In this document: positions 1 to 5,510 of the stretch, in pieces | Numbering within the stretch: the stretch's first letter is position 1 | How the letters are laid out: each line of letters opens with the position of its first letter | From: Hungatella sp. UBA3147 | GTDB taxonomy: Bacteria > Bacillota > Clostridia > Lachnospirales > Lachnospiraceae | Assembly: GCA_002365025.1 (NCBI GenBank) | Contig: DEYX01000309.1 | Location: 1 to 5,788, forward strand | Reading direction: 5' to 3' | DNA length: 5,788 bases | Notes under the pieces: generated by a model | What the model saw: only the letters and a program-made list of their open reading frames with translations | Told to the model about the DNA's origin: nothing | Database searches by the model: none | Made by a program: the position numbers and the translations under genes

Positions 1-33
1 GACTTTTAATAGTTAGTCTTTTCCGGCATCTTT

Positions 34-1890
34 TTACACATGAAACCGCCTTTTCAGTTCAGTTTTCACACTTCGATCTCCAAGTGCAATCGTAACGGCA
101 AGAATGATCACCGTCACCGTCACCGTGAATAAGGCCAGAAACGGTCTGGTAAGAAGGCCGGTCGCCCATAAAATCAAAGGAATAAAGCTGAACACTGTAA
201 CAGCAATCTGATACATAAAATAGCTCTGCCAGTTCATCCGGTTCACCAGAATCAAAAAAACAATGGAAAGATCCGCAAACAAAATGGTGCTTGGAATTCC
301 GTAATTCACGGACCAGCCATTATAACCCGTAGAATGATCCAGGGCCACTAAAAGTATTTGCGCAGCTACCGTCTGCAAAAGGATCTTAGATGCCAGATTT
401 GCATGGCGCAAAACAGAATATTCAACGGTAAGAGCTGTATATGCCATAAGCCCGATGGCAATGATGGACCATAGTGATCCGGAATATGTGGCATAATTGA
501 TCATCCCTAAAACAGCCCCCACAAAAAACAGCAATCCATAAAAGACGGTAACCAGCTTCTTAAGACGTTTCCTGTCATACCGGATCTGGGGATACATACC
601 AAGATCATCCCTGTGATCCGGAACACCGTTGCTCTCAAGGCTCACCGGAATATTCAGTTCTCTAAGAAAACCGAAAAAACGATCCTGAAGCCTGGTGTCC
701 TGAAATACGGATGTAAAGGTCACAATGACCTCTTCTCCATAGGAGCAGACCGCACATTTCATAGGCTGCCTCTTGGAAACACCGATCATGATGGAGAACC
801 GCTCGATTTCCTTCCTGTAATCCTCTTCAATATCAATCGGACCGATATTGGAAAGAGTCATGGTGTAGGCCTTCTCATTTTTCCGGAAGACCAGGTTTAA
901 TGCACACCATTTTACAAAAAGGGGCGCGGCCCTCAGATACCACTTCTTTTCATTGGAAACATTATAGGAGATGATTTGTTCCATCTTTTCCTTTGTGATC
1001 TTTGAATCCATCTGGCTGCTTACCGCTTCCAGTACCTCGGTAAAGGTATGTTCCTCACTGGTGGATAAAAAATCAATAAGCGTCACCGCAAAAAAATTCG
1101 CAGTTGTCTCCGAGCCGAAAAAGGTCCGCAGGTTAATGGGGATACTGATGCCGATGGATTCCTCACAAGGCTTTCCATCAAGATATTCCTGATAGATCGT
1201 AAAGATCAAAGCCGCCGTCAAAAATCTGGTGATGCTGACCCCATAACTTTTAGCGACCGTTTTAAGCATCTTTAAGTCCACATAACCGTGAAGAACATTT
1301 TCCTCATCAAGAGGAAGGGCTTCTCCTTCCAGATGATAAGCTCTTCTTGAGCTGTATTTACGCTTTTCGGTCTTTTTATAATGACGGACGTAACTATCCT
1401 CCACATTCATGGATACATCCGATGATATCTTCTGAGACGCCCGGTGGCCGGTCCTTGAATTTTTCTTAAGATCCAGATACCGGTAAACAAGGGCCTTTAA
1501 AAAGTTCACCGCTCCCAGGCCGTCAGTAACCGCATGGAATACCTCCAGATTGATCCGCCTGTCAAAATATGTGACCCGGAACAAATAAAGCTGATTACTG
1601 TGAGGATCAATGAATTTGCAGGGGTAAGTCGTTTCCCGTTCAATGACCGGCATCCTCTTATTGTCCTCAAAATAATACCAGAAAAATCCCCTGCGCAGCC
1701 TCACCGAAAATCCCTCAAACTGAGGAAGGATCTCTTCCAGTGCCCGCTGTAAGGTGCCCGGATCTACCTCTTCTTTTAAAACCGCAGAAATCCGGAATAC
1801 ATTGCTTAAATTTTCACTGGCTATGACCGGAAATATCTTTGCCGTATTGTCAAGCCGTCTCCACCGCTCTCCCTGGGGGCTTCTCTTCAT
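34..1890 (-). CDS. Condensation-like acyltransferase fused to a six-helix membrane domain (DUF6320-like)
   Basis: This 618-residue protein has two parts. Residues 1 to about 430 look like the alcohol acetyltransferase / condensation-domain superfamily: an N-terminal W10-R-R-L-D14 segment, the HxxxDG active-site motif at H119-AVT-D123-G124, a PINLRTFF stretch at 251-258 and TLSNIGPI at 345-352. In this superfamily the histidine serves acyl transfer from a thioester to a hydroxyl or amine. Residues 432-618 begin with MYPQIRYD and hold about six hydrophobic helices (near 447-467, 472-494, 502-518, 530-550, 557-580, 584-603), resembling DUF6320 membrane domains but without the zinc ribbon I recall at their N-terminus. 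The enzyme is thus probably membrane-tethered, with the catalytic part at one face. The start follows a GAGG about 10 bases upstream and lies 12 bases after the GNAT stop, so the two are likely co-transcribed. The acyl donor, acceptor and pathway cannot be read from the sequence. The acyltransferase fold is fairly certain; the DUF6320 assignment is from memory. Confidence 0.85.
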   Translation of the reverse strand: MKRSPQGERWRRLDNTAKIFPVIASENLSNVFRISAVLKEEVDPGTLQRALEEILPQFEGFSVRLRRGFFWYYFEDNKRMPVIERETTYPCKFIDPHSNQLYLFRVTYFDRRINLEVFHAVTDGLGAVNFLKALVYRYLDLKKNSRTGHRASQKISSDVSMNVEDSYVRHYKKTEKRKYSSRRAYHLEGEALPLDEENVLHGYVDLKMLKTVAKSYGVSITRFLTAALIFTIYQEYLDGKPCEESIGISIPINLRTFFGSETTANFFAVTLIDFLSTSEEHTFTEVLEAVSSQMDSKITKEKMEQIISYNVSNEKKWYLRAAPLFVKWCALNLVFRKNEKAYTMTLSNIGPIDIEEDYRKEIERFSIMIGVSKRQPMKCAVCSYGEEVIVTFTSVFQDTRLQDRFFGFLRELNIPVSLESNGVPDHRDDLGMYPQIRYDRKRLKKLVTVFYGLLFFVGAVLGMINYATYSGSLWSIIAIGLMAYTALTVEYSVLRHANLASKILLQTVAAQILLVALDHSTGYNGWSVNYGIPSTILFADLSIVFLILVNRMNWQSYFMYQIAVTVFSFIPLILWATGLLTRPFLALFTVTVTVIILAVTIALGDRSVKTELKRRFHV

Positions 1891-1902
1891 ACTGACGGTG
1901 CC

Positions 1903-2409
1903 TCACTTCCCTGTATCCATAAAATCGAGCCGCATATCATACCAGACGGCTCCTCCGTGCACAGATCCGGACACTCCCATGTTACGGTATCCGAATTTTT
2001 CGTAATAGTGAATCAGCCTGTCCTTGCAGGTGAGTATCATTCCTTTCCTGCCACTTTTCCCTGCTTCTTCAATAAAACGTTTCATAAGCGCAGCGGCAAC
2101 TCCCTGTCCCCGCCATTCTTTTATCACATCAAGTCCAAACACGCTTTGGTAAGCACCATCTGGGTTATGAAAATCTGCCTTTTCAAACATTTCGTCACAG
2201 ATCGTATTCCCGTCTGTAACGCATCCATTAATAAAACCGATGATCGTCCCGTCGAAAAGCTCCGCCACAAGGAAGCTTTCTGGAAAATGATCGATCCTCT
2301 GCAAAATGGCTTCTTTCCCTGCCGCCTCTTCCGGCGGAAAACAGAGGGCCTCCACTTCCACCACCTGGTCCAAATCCTCTTTTCTTACTTTTCTAATGCT
2401 GTAATCCAT
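1903..2409 (-). CDS. GNAT-family N-acetyltransferase, arylalkylamine N-acetyltransferase-like
   Basis: A 168-residue single-domain GNAT enzyme, expected to move an acetyl group from acetyl-CoA to an amine in the cytoplasm. Motif A, the acetyl-CoA pyrophosphate loop, is seen at R100-GQ-G103-V-A105 after the strand GLDVIKEW; motif B is the segment TCKDRLIHYYEKFGY (127-141). The N-terminal pattern VEVEALCFPPEEAA (17-30), the GFINGCV strand (58-64) and the YYEKFGY helix resemble the AANAT (serotonin N-acetyltransferase) branch. By eye, Y136 falls where AANAT has its catalytic tyrosine, but the two AANAT active-site histidines appear to be replaced by S89 and F91. The substrate is therefore open. 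The ribosome binding site is weak (GGGG about 10 bases upstream). The gene follows a terminator and a modest promoter, and sits 12 bases before the membrane acyltransferase, suggesting one transcript. Length is normal and the gene looks intact. Confidence 0.9.
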   Translation of the reverse strand: MDYSIRKVRKEDLDQVVEVEALCFPPEEAAGKEAILQRIDHFPESFLVAELFDGTIIGFINGCVTDGNTICDEMFEKADFHNPDGAYQSVFGLDVIKEWRGQGVAAALMKRFIEEAGKSGRKGMILTCKDRLIHYYEKFGYRNMGVSGSVHGGAVWYDMRLDFMDTGK

Positions 2410-2436
2410 CCTATCGTTTCCCCGTTTCCAAAATTG

Positions 2437-2465
2437 ATTCTGATCTATGGAATTTTCTCTCCCAA
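2437..2465 (-). promoter_or_regulatory. Possible promoter for the GNAT-acyltransferase unit
   Basis: On the minus strand, TTGGGA (2460-2465) and CAGAAT (2437-2442) are spaced by 17 bases, each matching the sigma-A consensus at four of six positions. It lies just after the terminator of the response regulator gene and about 28 bases before the GNAT start, which is where a promoter would be needed. The boxes are mediocre, so this is a candidate only. Confidence 0.35.
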
Positions 2466-2467
2466 AA

Positions 2468-2513
2468 TTTAAAGAAAAGGCGGATTTCCCCGGTCTCCCG
2501 TCAGAAATCCTCC
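2468..2513 (-). terminator. Intrinsic terminator after the response regulator gene
   Basis: Read on the minus strand, GGAGGATTTC pairs with GAAATCCGCC (nine pairs, one A-G mismatch). A small inner CGG/CCG hairpin lies in the loop, and the T-rich run CTTTTCTTTAAATTTT follows. It starts 11 bases beyond the regulator stop codon, so it probably ends the comEA-regulator transcript and separates it from the GNAT gene. Confidence 0.65.
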
Positions 2514-2524
2514 TCTTTCATTTA

Positions 2525-3223
2525 CTAGACGCGGAAATAATATCCTACGCCCCACTTGGTATGCACATATTTTGGATCGCTGGGACTGGGTTCGATCTTC
2601 TCCCTAAGACGCCTTACATGAACGTCTACCGTCCGTACATCTCCCGTATCCATAGCTTTATTTCCCCACACATAAGTAAGAAGCTGTTCCCTGCTGTAAA
2701 CCTTACCCGGATTGCAGGTAAGAAGCTCCAATAGGTCAAACTCCTTTGCCGTTAAATTGATCTCTTTTTCAGCAATGAACACTCTCCTGCTGTCCCGGTC
2801 CAGCTTCAAATCGCCTTCTTTTATCACCTGGCTGTCTTCCTGGTTATCCCGCTTATTCTTCTTGGCATTCCGGCGCAGGATAGCCTTGATCCTGGCCTTT
2901 ACCTCAAGAATGTTGAAAGGCTTTGTAATATAATCGTCGGCACCGTATTCCAGGCCCAGGATCTTATCCATATCATTGCCCTTTGCCGTCAGCATGATAA
3001 TAGGCATCTCGGAAAATTCCCGGATGGCCTGACACACTTCATATCCGTCATATTTGGGAAGCATGACATCCAACAGGACCACATCATACTCTTTCTGTTT
3101 TGCCAGATTAATGGCTTCCTCTCCGTCATAGGCACAGTCCACTTCCATACCGTCCTGTTCCAGACTGAATCTCATTCCTTTTACGATGAGTTTTTCATCA
3201 TCAACTACTAAAACGCTTGCCAT
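2525..3223 (-). CDS. OmpR/PhoB-family response regulator (winged-helix transcription factor)
   Basis: A 232-residue cytoplasmic two-component regulator of normal length. The receiver domain (about 1-120) has the acidic pair D8-D9, the phospho-acceptor D52 in LLDVMLP, T79 in MLTAK and the conserved K101 in TKPF, so it should be phosphorylatable. The C-terminal winged-helix DNA-binding domain (about 137-232) shows NLTAKEFDLLELL, the recognition-helix region RTVDVHVRRLREKI and the terminal wing TKWGVGYYF, typical of the PhoB/WalR/PhoP type. The start is preceded by AGAGGTG (3228-3234) at four bases. It lies 21 bases behind comEA with no promoter or terminator between, so the two are probably co-transcribed. 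No histidine kinase gene flanks it on either side, so its partner must lie elsewhere. The family is certain; the regulon is not. WalR is conceivable, but walR is normally followed by its kinase gene walK, which is absent here. Confidence 0.96.
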   Translation of the reverse strand: MASVLVVDDEKLIVKGMRFSLEQDGMEVDCAYDGEEAINLAKQKEYDVVLLDVMLPKYDGYEVCQAIREFSEMPIIMLTAKGNDMDKILGLEYGADDYITKPFNILEVKARIKAILRRNAKKNKRDNQEDSQVIKEGDLKLDRDSRRVFIAEKEINLTAKEFDLLELLTCNPGKVYSREQLLTYVWGNKAMDTGDVRTVDVHVRRLREKIEPSPSDPKYVHTKWGVGYYFRV

Positions 3224-3244
3224 ACTACACCTCTATCCTCTATT

Positions 3245-3919
3245 TCAAACCGCTATATCATCTTTTATTTTTTGAAACGCCGCATCTTTGATGCCGGATA
3301 TCTTCATGATATCCTCGATCTTTTGAAATCCGCCGTGGCTATCCCGATACTTAAGGATATCAGCTGCCTTGGCTTCTCCGATTCCCCGAAGGGTCATCAG
3401 TTCCTCTTTGGTGGCTGTATTTAAATTTACCTTGTTTCTTTGTACGTTAGAGGAAGCCTCTGCCTGTAAGGATATCTCTCCCCTGGCCTTTGCCGCTTCC
3501 ACCTCTTCCTTGCCAGGGACCACGATCTTCATGCCGTCCTTGACCTGCTCCGCCATATTTAAATATTCTGCCGCAGCCTGGTCTGTGACTCCACCTGCTT
3601 TCTCGATTGCCTGAAAAACCCGGCTTCCTTCTTTAAGCTCATAAACACCGGGAGAAACAACTTCTCCGCAGATATGTACATAGAAAGGCAGGGCCGTTTC
3701 CTCTCCTGCACTTCCTAAGCTGGTCTCTTCTGCCGTTAAAGCCGCCGGGCCATCACCTGCTCCAATTCCGGTAACCGTTTCCCCGGAAGATAAAGCCGAT
3801 TCCTCTGACAGAGAAATCCCTGGCCTGCGAACCTCCTGGCTTCTGCTCAAGCCATAACATACACCCGCCCCTAAGACGCACAGGGCAATAAGGATGATTT
3901 TAACTTTCTTGTAATCCAT
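3245..3919 (-). CDS. comEA: ComEA-type membrane-anchored DNA-binding protein (SLBB + helix-hairpin-helix)
   Basis: ComEA binds double-stranded DNA outside the membrane and hands it to the ComEC channel in natural transformation. The 224-residue product has a single N-terminal membrane anchor (about 6-24, after MDYKKVK), a low-complexity linker rich in S, G, E and A (about 35-75), an SLBB domain (about 78-136, FYVHICGEVVSPGVYEL onward) and a C-terminal ComEA helix-hairpin-helix pair (164-220: VNLNTATKEELMTLRGIG, then KISGIKDAAF). This is the usual Gram-positive ComEA order and size. I chose the ATG at 3917-3919 because AGGAGGG (3925-3931) lies five bases upstream. An in-frame ATG at 3961 would add 14 residues but has no good ribosome site and sits only about 10 bases from the predicted transcript start. 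No comEC is visible nearby. The response regulator gene follows 21 bases later. The same architecture also occurs in species not known to be competent, so uptake itself is inference. Confidence 0.93.
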   Translation of the reverse strand: MDYKKVKIILIALCVLGAGVCYGLSRSQEVRRPGISLSEESALSSGETVTGIGAGDGPAALTAEETSLGSAGEETALPFYVHICGEVVSPGVYELKEGSRVFQAIEKAGGVTDQAAAEYLNMAEQVKDGMKIVVPGKEEVEAAKARGEISLQAEASSNVQRNKVNLNTATKEELMTLRGIGEAKAADILKYRDSHGGFQKIEDIMKISGIKDAAFQKIKDDIAV

Positions 3920-3978
3920 GATATCCCTCCTCTTACAAAAATCTCCAAAAAAGGATACCATCTTCAGCCTATGTTACT

Positions 3979-4007
3979 ATTCTACCTAAAGAAATAAGTA
4001 AATACAA
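3979..4007 (-). promoter_or_regulatory. Sigma-A-type promoter of comEA
   Basis: On the minus strand, TTGTAT (4002-4007) and TAGAAT (3979-3984) are separated by exactly 17 bases. Transcription would begin near 3972, giving a leader of about 50 bases before the comEA start at 3919. Both boxes fit the vegetative consensus reasonably, and the location between ydcZ and comEA is appropriate. No ComK-like or other operator was recognised. Confidence 0.6.
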
Positions 4008-4021
4008 GCACTATTTCCAAA

Positions 4022-4447
4022 TTAATTAAATATCATGATTCCGATAATGGCAACAACCGCGCCAATCAGCTTCTTCCATTCAAATCCTACCTTTTCAACA
4101 CCAAATAAGCCAAACAACTCTATGGCGTAGGCAACAATGATCTGGGAAATTACAATAATCAGAGCCGCTTTGGCCGGCCCCAGGGTTCCCATACTCCTTA
4201 CTACGGTATAGGTAATGAATGCACCCAAAACACCGCCAATCAATAAGTACTTTGGCTGTACGTCAAATAGACCGGTAATGTTCTCCCTGCCGGAAAAATA
4301 CCACAGAATGAGGCAGGTCAAAAATGCAGTCAGCTGTACCCAGCCTGTAGATACCCACATGCTGGTCTGCTTTGTCACTCCCGTATTAAAAACTCCCTGT
4401 ATGCTCATAAGCGCTCCGGATATAAGAGCAATAATAAAGCCTGTCAT
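4022..4447 (-). CDS. YdcZ/DUF606-family small membrane protein (DMT superfamily transporter)
   Basis: A 141-residue, almost wholly hydrophobic protein with about five membrane helices (near 3-23, 33-52, 66-84, 92-116, 124-141). The N-terminal stretch ISGALMSIQGVFNTGVTK and the segment GPAKAALIIVISQIIVAYAIE followed by LFGLFG are characteristic of the DUF606 (YdcZ) family. These are half-size relatives of drug/metabolite transporters that probably act as dimers. The length is normal for the family. The substrate is unknown; no neighbouring gene pins it down. The start is set by GGAGG (4456-4460) eight bases upstream, and a good promoter lies before it. It is divergent from thiT, but I see no evidence that it shares thiamine control, since the riboswitch is on the other strand. 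No clear terminator follows, so some read-through into comEA is possible. Confidence 0.9.
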   Translation of the reverse strand: MTGFIIALISGALMSIQGVFNTGVTKQTSMWVSTGWVQLTAFLTCLILWYFSGRENITGLFDVQPKYLLIGGVLGAFITYTVVRSMGTLGPAKAALIIVISQIIVAYAIELFGLFGVEKVGFEWKKLIGAVVAIIGIMIFN

Positions 4448-4477
4448 TAAAACAACCTCCGTATCTCCAATTTGTTA

Positions 4478-4505
4478 ATAATAAATCAAGCGGACCTTAT
4501 ATCAA
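4478..4505 (-). promoter_or_regulatory. Promoter of the ydcZ-like gene
   Basis: On the minus strand, TTGATA (4500-4505) and TATTAT (4478-4483) each match the sigma-A consensus at five of six positions, with a 16-base spacer. The transcript would start near 4471, leaving a short leader that includes the GGAGG ribosome site. Confidence 0.65.
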
Positions 4506-4599
4506 CTTTACTGCTTTTACTAGGTTGTGCTTAATTTGCATTTTTATACTGAATTTACAATTTGGTTATGGGTCAGACATGCAAAAACATGACTTGATA

Positions 4600-4614
4600 A
4601 GGCTTGACAAGCCT
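4600..4614. repeat. Perfect 15-base palindrome over the thiT -35 box (possible operator)
   Basis: AGGCTTG and CAAGCCT flank a single central A, forming a perfect inverted repeat that contains the TTGACA box at 4604-4609. A dimeric regulator bound here would block RNA polymerase. It lies upstream of the expected transcript start, so it is not part of the riboswitch RNA. It may also be coincidental. Confidence 0.4.
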
Positions 4615-4632
4615 GAGTATTTGCGCTATACT
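4604..4632 (+). promoter_or_regulatory. Strong sigma-A promoter of the TPP riboswitch-thiT transcript
   Basis: TTGACA (4604-4609, perfect) and TATACT (4627-4632, five of six) are separated by the ideal 17 bases. The expected transcript start near 4639 lies about 20 bases before the riboswitch aptamer, so the whole aptamer would be transcribed. Confidence 0.85.
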
Positions 4633-4657
4633 CACAGCAAAATTGTATAAATTACAC

Positions 4658-4742
4658 ACGCTAGGGGAGCCATTGGCTGAGATTGGTAGAAACCGAACCC
4701 TCACTACTTGAACCGGATAATGCCGGCGTAAGGAAGCAATAG
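4658..4742 (+). ncRNA. TPP riboswitch aptamer (THI element)
   Basis: This is a cis-acting RNA that binds thiamine pyrophosphate. Conserved blocks appear in the right order: GGGGAGC (4664-4670), the pyrimidine-sensing GGCTGAGA (4675-4682), ACCGAACCC (4692-4700) and CCGGATAATGCCGGCGTA (4713-4730) followed by AGGAAGC. The P5 arms are CCGG/CCGG instead of the CTGG/CCAG of E. coli thiM, a compensatory change that supports the fold. The outer stem P1 is short here (GCT 4660-4662 with AGC 4735-4737), so the outer boundaries are approximate. Its position directly ahead of a thiamine transporter gene confirms the assignment. Confidence 0.96.
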
Positions 4743-4745
4743 TAG

Positions 4746-4777
4746 TCCCCTCCTGCGCACACAAAGGAGGATTTTTT
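4746..4777 (+). promoter_or_regulatory. Riboswitch expression platform hiding the thiT ribosome binding site
   Basis: CCTCCT (4749-4754) pairs perfectly with the Shine-Dalgarno AGGAGG (4765-4770) across a 10-base loop, which would block translation. The overlapping TCCCCT (4746-4751) can instead pair with AGGGGA (4663-4668) inside the aptamer, which would free the ribosome site. TPP binding should lock the aptamer and favour the closed hairpin. A run of six T follows the hairpin at 4772-4777, so weak transcription termination is also possible. Pairings are seen directly; the switching logic is inference. Confidence 0.7.
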
Positions 4778-5449
4778 ATGTCATTTTTTCTAACTTACTC
4801 TACGGAAAGTGAAGAGTATTTATTAAAGCCGGCAGGATACTTGCTGGTGATCGTTCTATTTGCTGCAATCTTTTTTGCCCTGCATCTTCTTGGCAGATCG
4901 TCTTCTAAATCTCAAAAGCTGCAGACCCGACAGCTGGTTTACTGCGCAGGCGCAATGGCGCTTGCAACAGTAACTTCCTTTATCAAGGTAGCCTCCCTTC
5001 CTTTTGGCGGCTCCGTCACTCTGTTTTCCATGCTGTTCATCTGCCTCATCGGTTATGTTTACGGTGTAAAGGCCGGGATCACGACCGGTGTAGCCTACGG
5101 AATTTTACAGTTTATCACGAACCCCTATATATTCGCTCCGATCCAGGTTCTTCTTGACTATCCCTTGGCATTCGGTGCTTTGGGGCTTTCCGGTCTGTTC
5201 AGTAATAAAAAGCACGGCCTTGTAGCCGGATATATTGTGGGGGTTACAGGTCGGTACTTATTCCATGTTATCTCCGGTTATATATTCTTTGCCTCCTATA
5301 CACCGGAGGGCATACCCCCATTGGTTTATACTCTGGGTTATAATGCCACTTATATCCTGCCAGAGTTGGTATTAACCGTATTAATCCTGTATTTCCCACC
5401 AGTTCTGGGAGCTATCGGACAGGTAAAGCGGCAGGCATTAAACGGATAA
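4778..5449 (+). CDS. thiT: ThiT, thiamine-specific S-component of an ECF transporter
   Basis: ThiT is the membrane substrate-binding subunit that captures thiamine and works with the shared EcfA-EcfA'-EcfT energizing module, which is not encoded in this window. The 223-residue protein shows ThiT family features: GGSVTLFSML (77-86), GVAYGILQF (104-112), the LLDYPLAFGALGLSG block (125-139) and GYNATYILPE (187-196), whose Y, N and E match the thiamine-binding end of known ThiT proteins. The usual family core seems to start near residue 50 (TRQLVYCAGAMALA); before it lies an additional hydrophobic helix at about 17-38 with a basic linker, so the protein is longer than the roughly 180-190 residues typical of ThiT. 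The start is firm: AGGAGG sits eight bases before the ATG. Expression is controlled by the TPP riboswitch and strong promoter directly upstream. It appears to be a single-gene unit ending in a hairpin terminator. Confidence 0.95.
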   Translation: MSFFLTYSTESEEYLLKPAGYLLVIVLFAAIFFALHLLGRSSSKSQKLQTRQLVYCAGAMALATVTSFIKVASLPFGGSVTLFSMLFICLIGYVYGVKAGITTGVAYGILQFITNPYIFAPIQVLLDYPLAFGALGLSGLFSNKKHGLVAGYIVGVTGRYLFHVISGYIFFASYTPEGIPPLVYTLGYNATYILPELVLTVLILYFPPVLGAIGQVKRQALNG

Positions 5450-5495
5450 AAAACAGAGGCACTGCTTTTTCTGCAGCGCCTCTGTTTTACTTTTT
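5450..5495. terminator. Bidirectional intrinsic terminator between thiT and folD
   Basis: AAAACAGAGGC (5450-5460) pairs with GCCTCTGTTTT (5478-5488). After one A-C mismatch the stem continues with CTGC/GCAG around a seven-base loop. On the plus strand the run TTTT-AC-TTTTT follows; on the minus strand the hairpin is followed by TTTTTTAT. It starts directly after the thiT stop codon and lies 15 bases beyond the folD stop codon, so it can end both convergent transcripts. Confidence 0.9.
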
Positions 5496-5510
5496 CAATA
5501 AAAAAGAGTT

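Noticed and set aside
1..33. GACT/AGTC repeat at the left edge
   Set aside because: Four pairs around a 10-base loop are expected by chance; nothing else is visible in this stretch.
1957..2472. 171-codon plus-strand open frame opposite the GNAT gene
   Set aside because: It is antisense to a clear GNAT gene, has no ribosome site, and its residue pattern matches no family I know.
3920..3961. Upstream in-frame ATG of comEA at 3961
   Set aside because: The ATG at 3919 has AGGAGGG at ideal spacing and begins directly before the membrane anchor; the upstream one has no good ribosome site and leaves a leader of only about 10 bases.
4001..4017. AAATA/TATTT inverted repeat after the ydcZ-like gene as a terminator
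   Set aside because: The stem is only five A-T pairs and overlaps the comEA -35 box, with no proper T run.
4573..4764. 63-codon minus-strand open frame across the thiT control region
   Set aside because: It lies antisense to the promoter and TPP riboswitch and shows no recognisable protein features; the RNA element explains the conservation.
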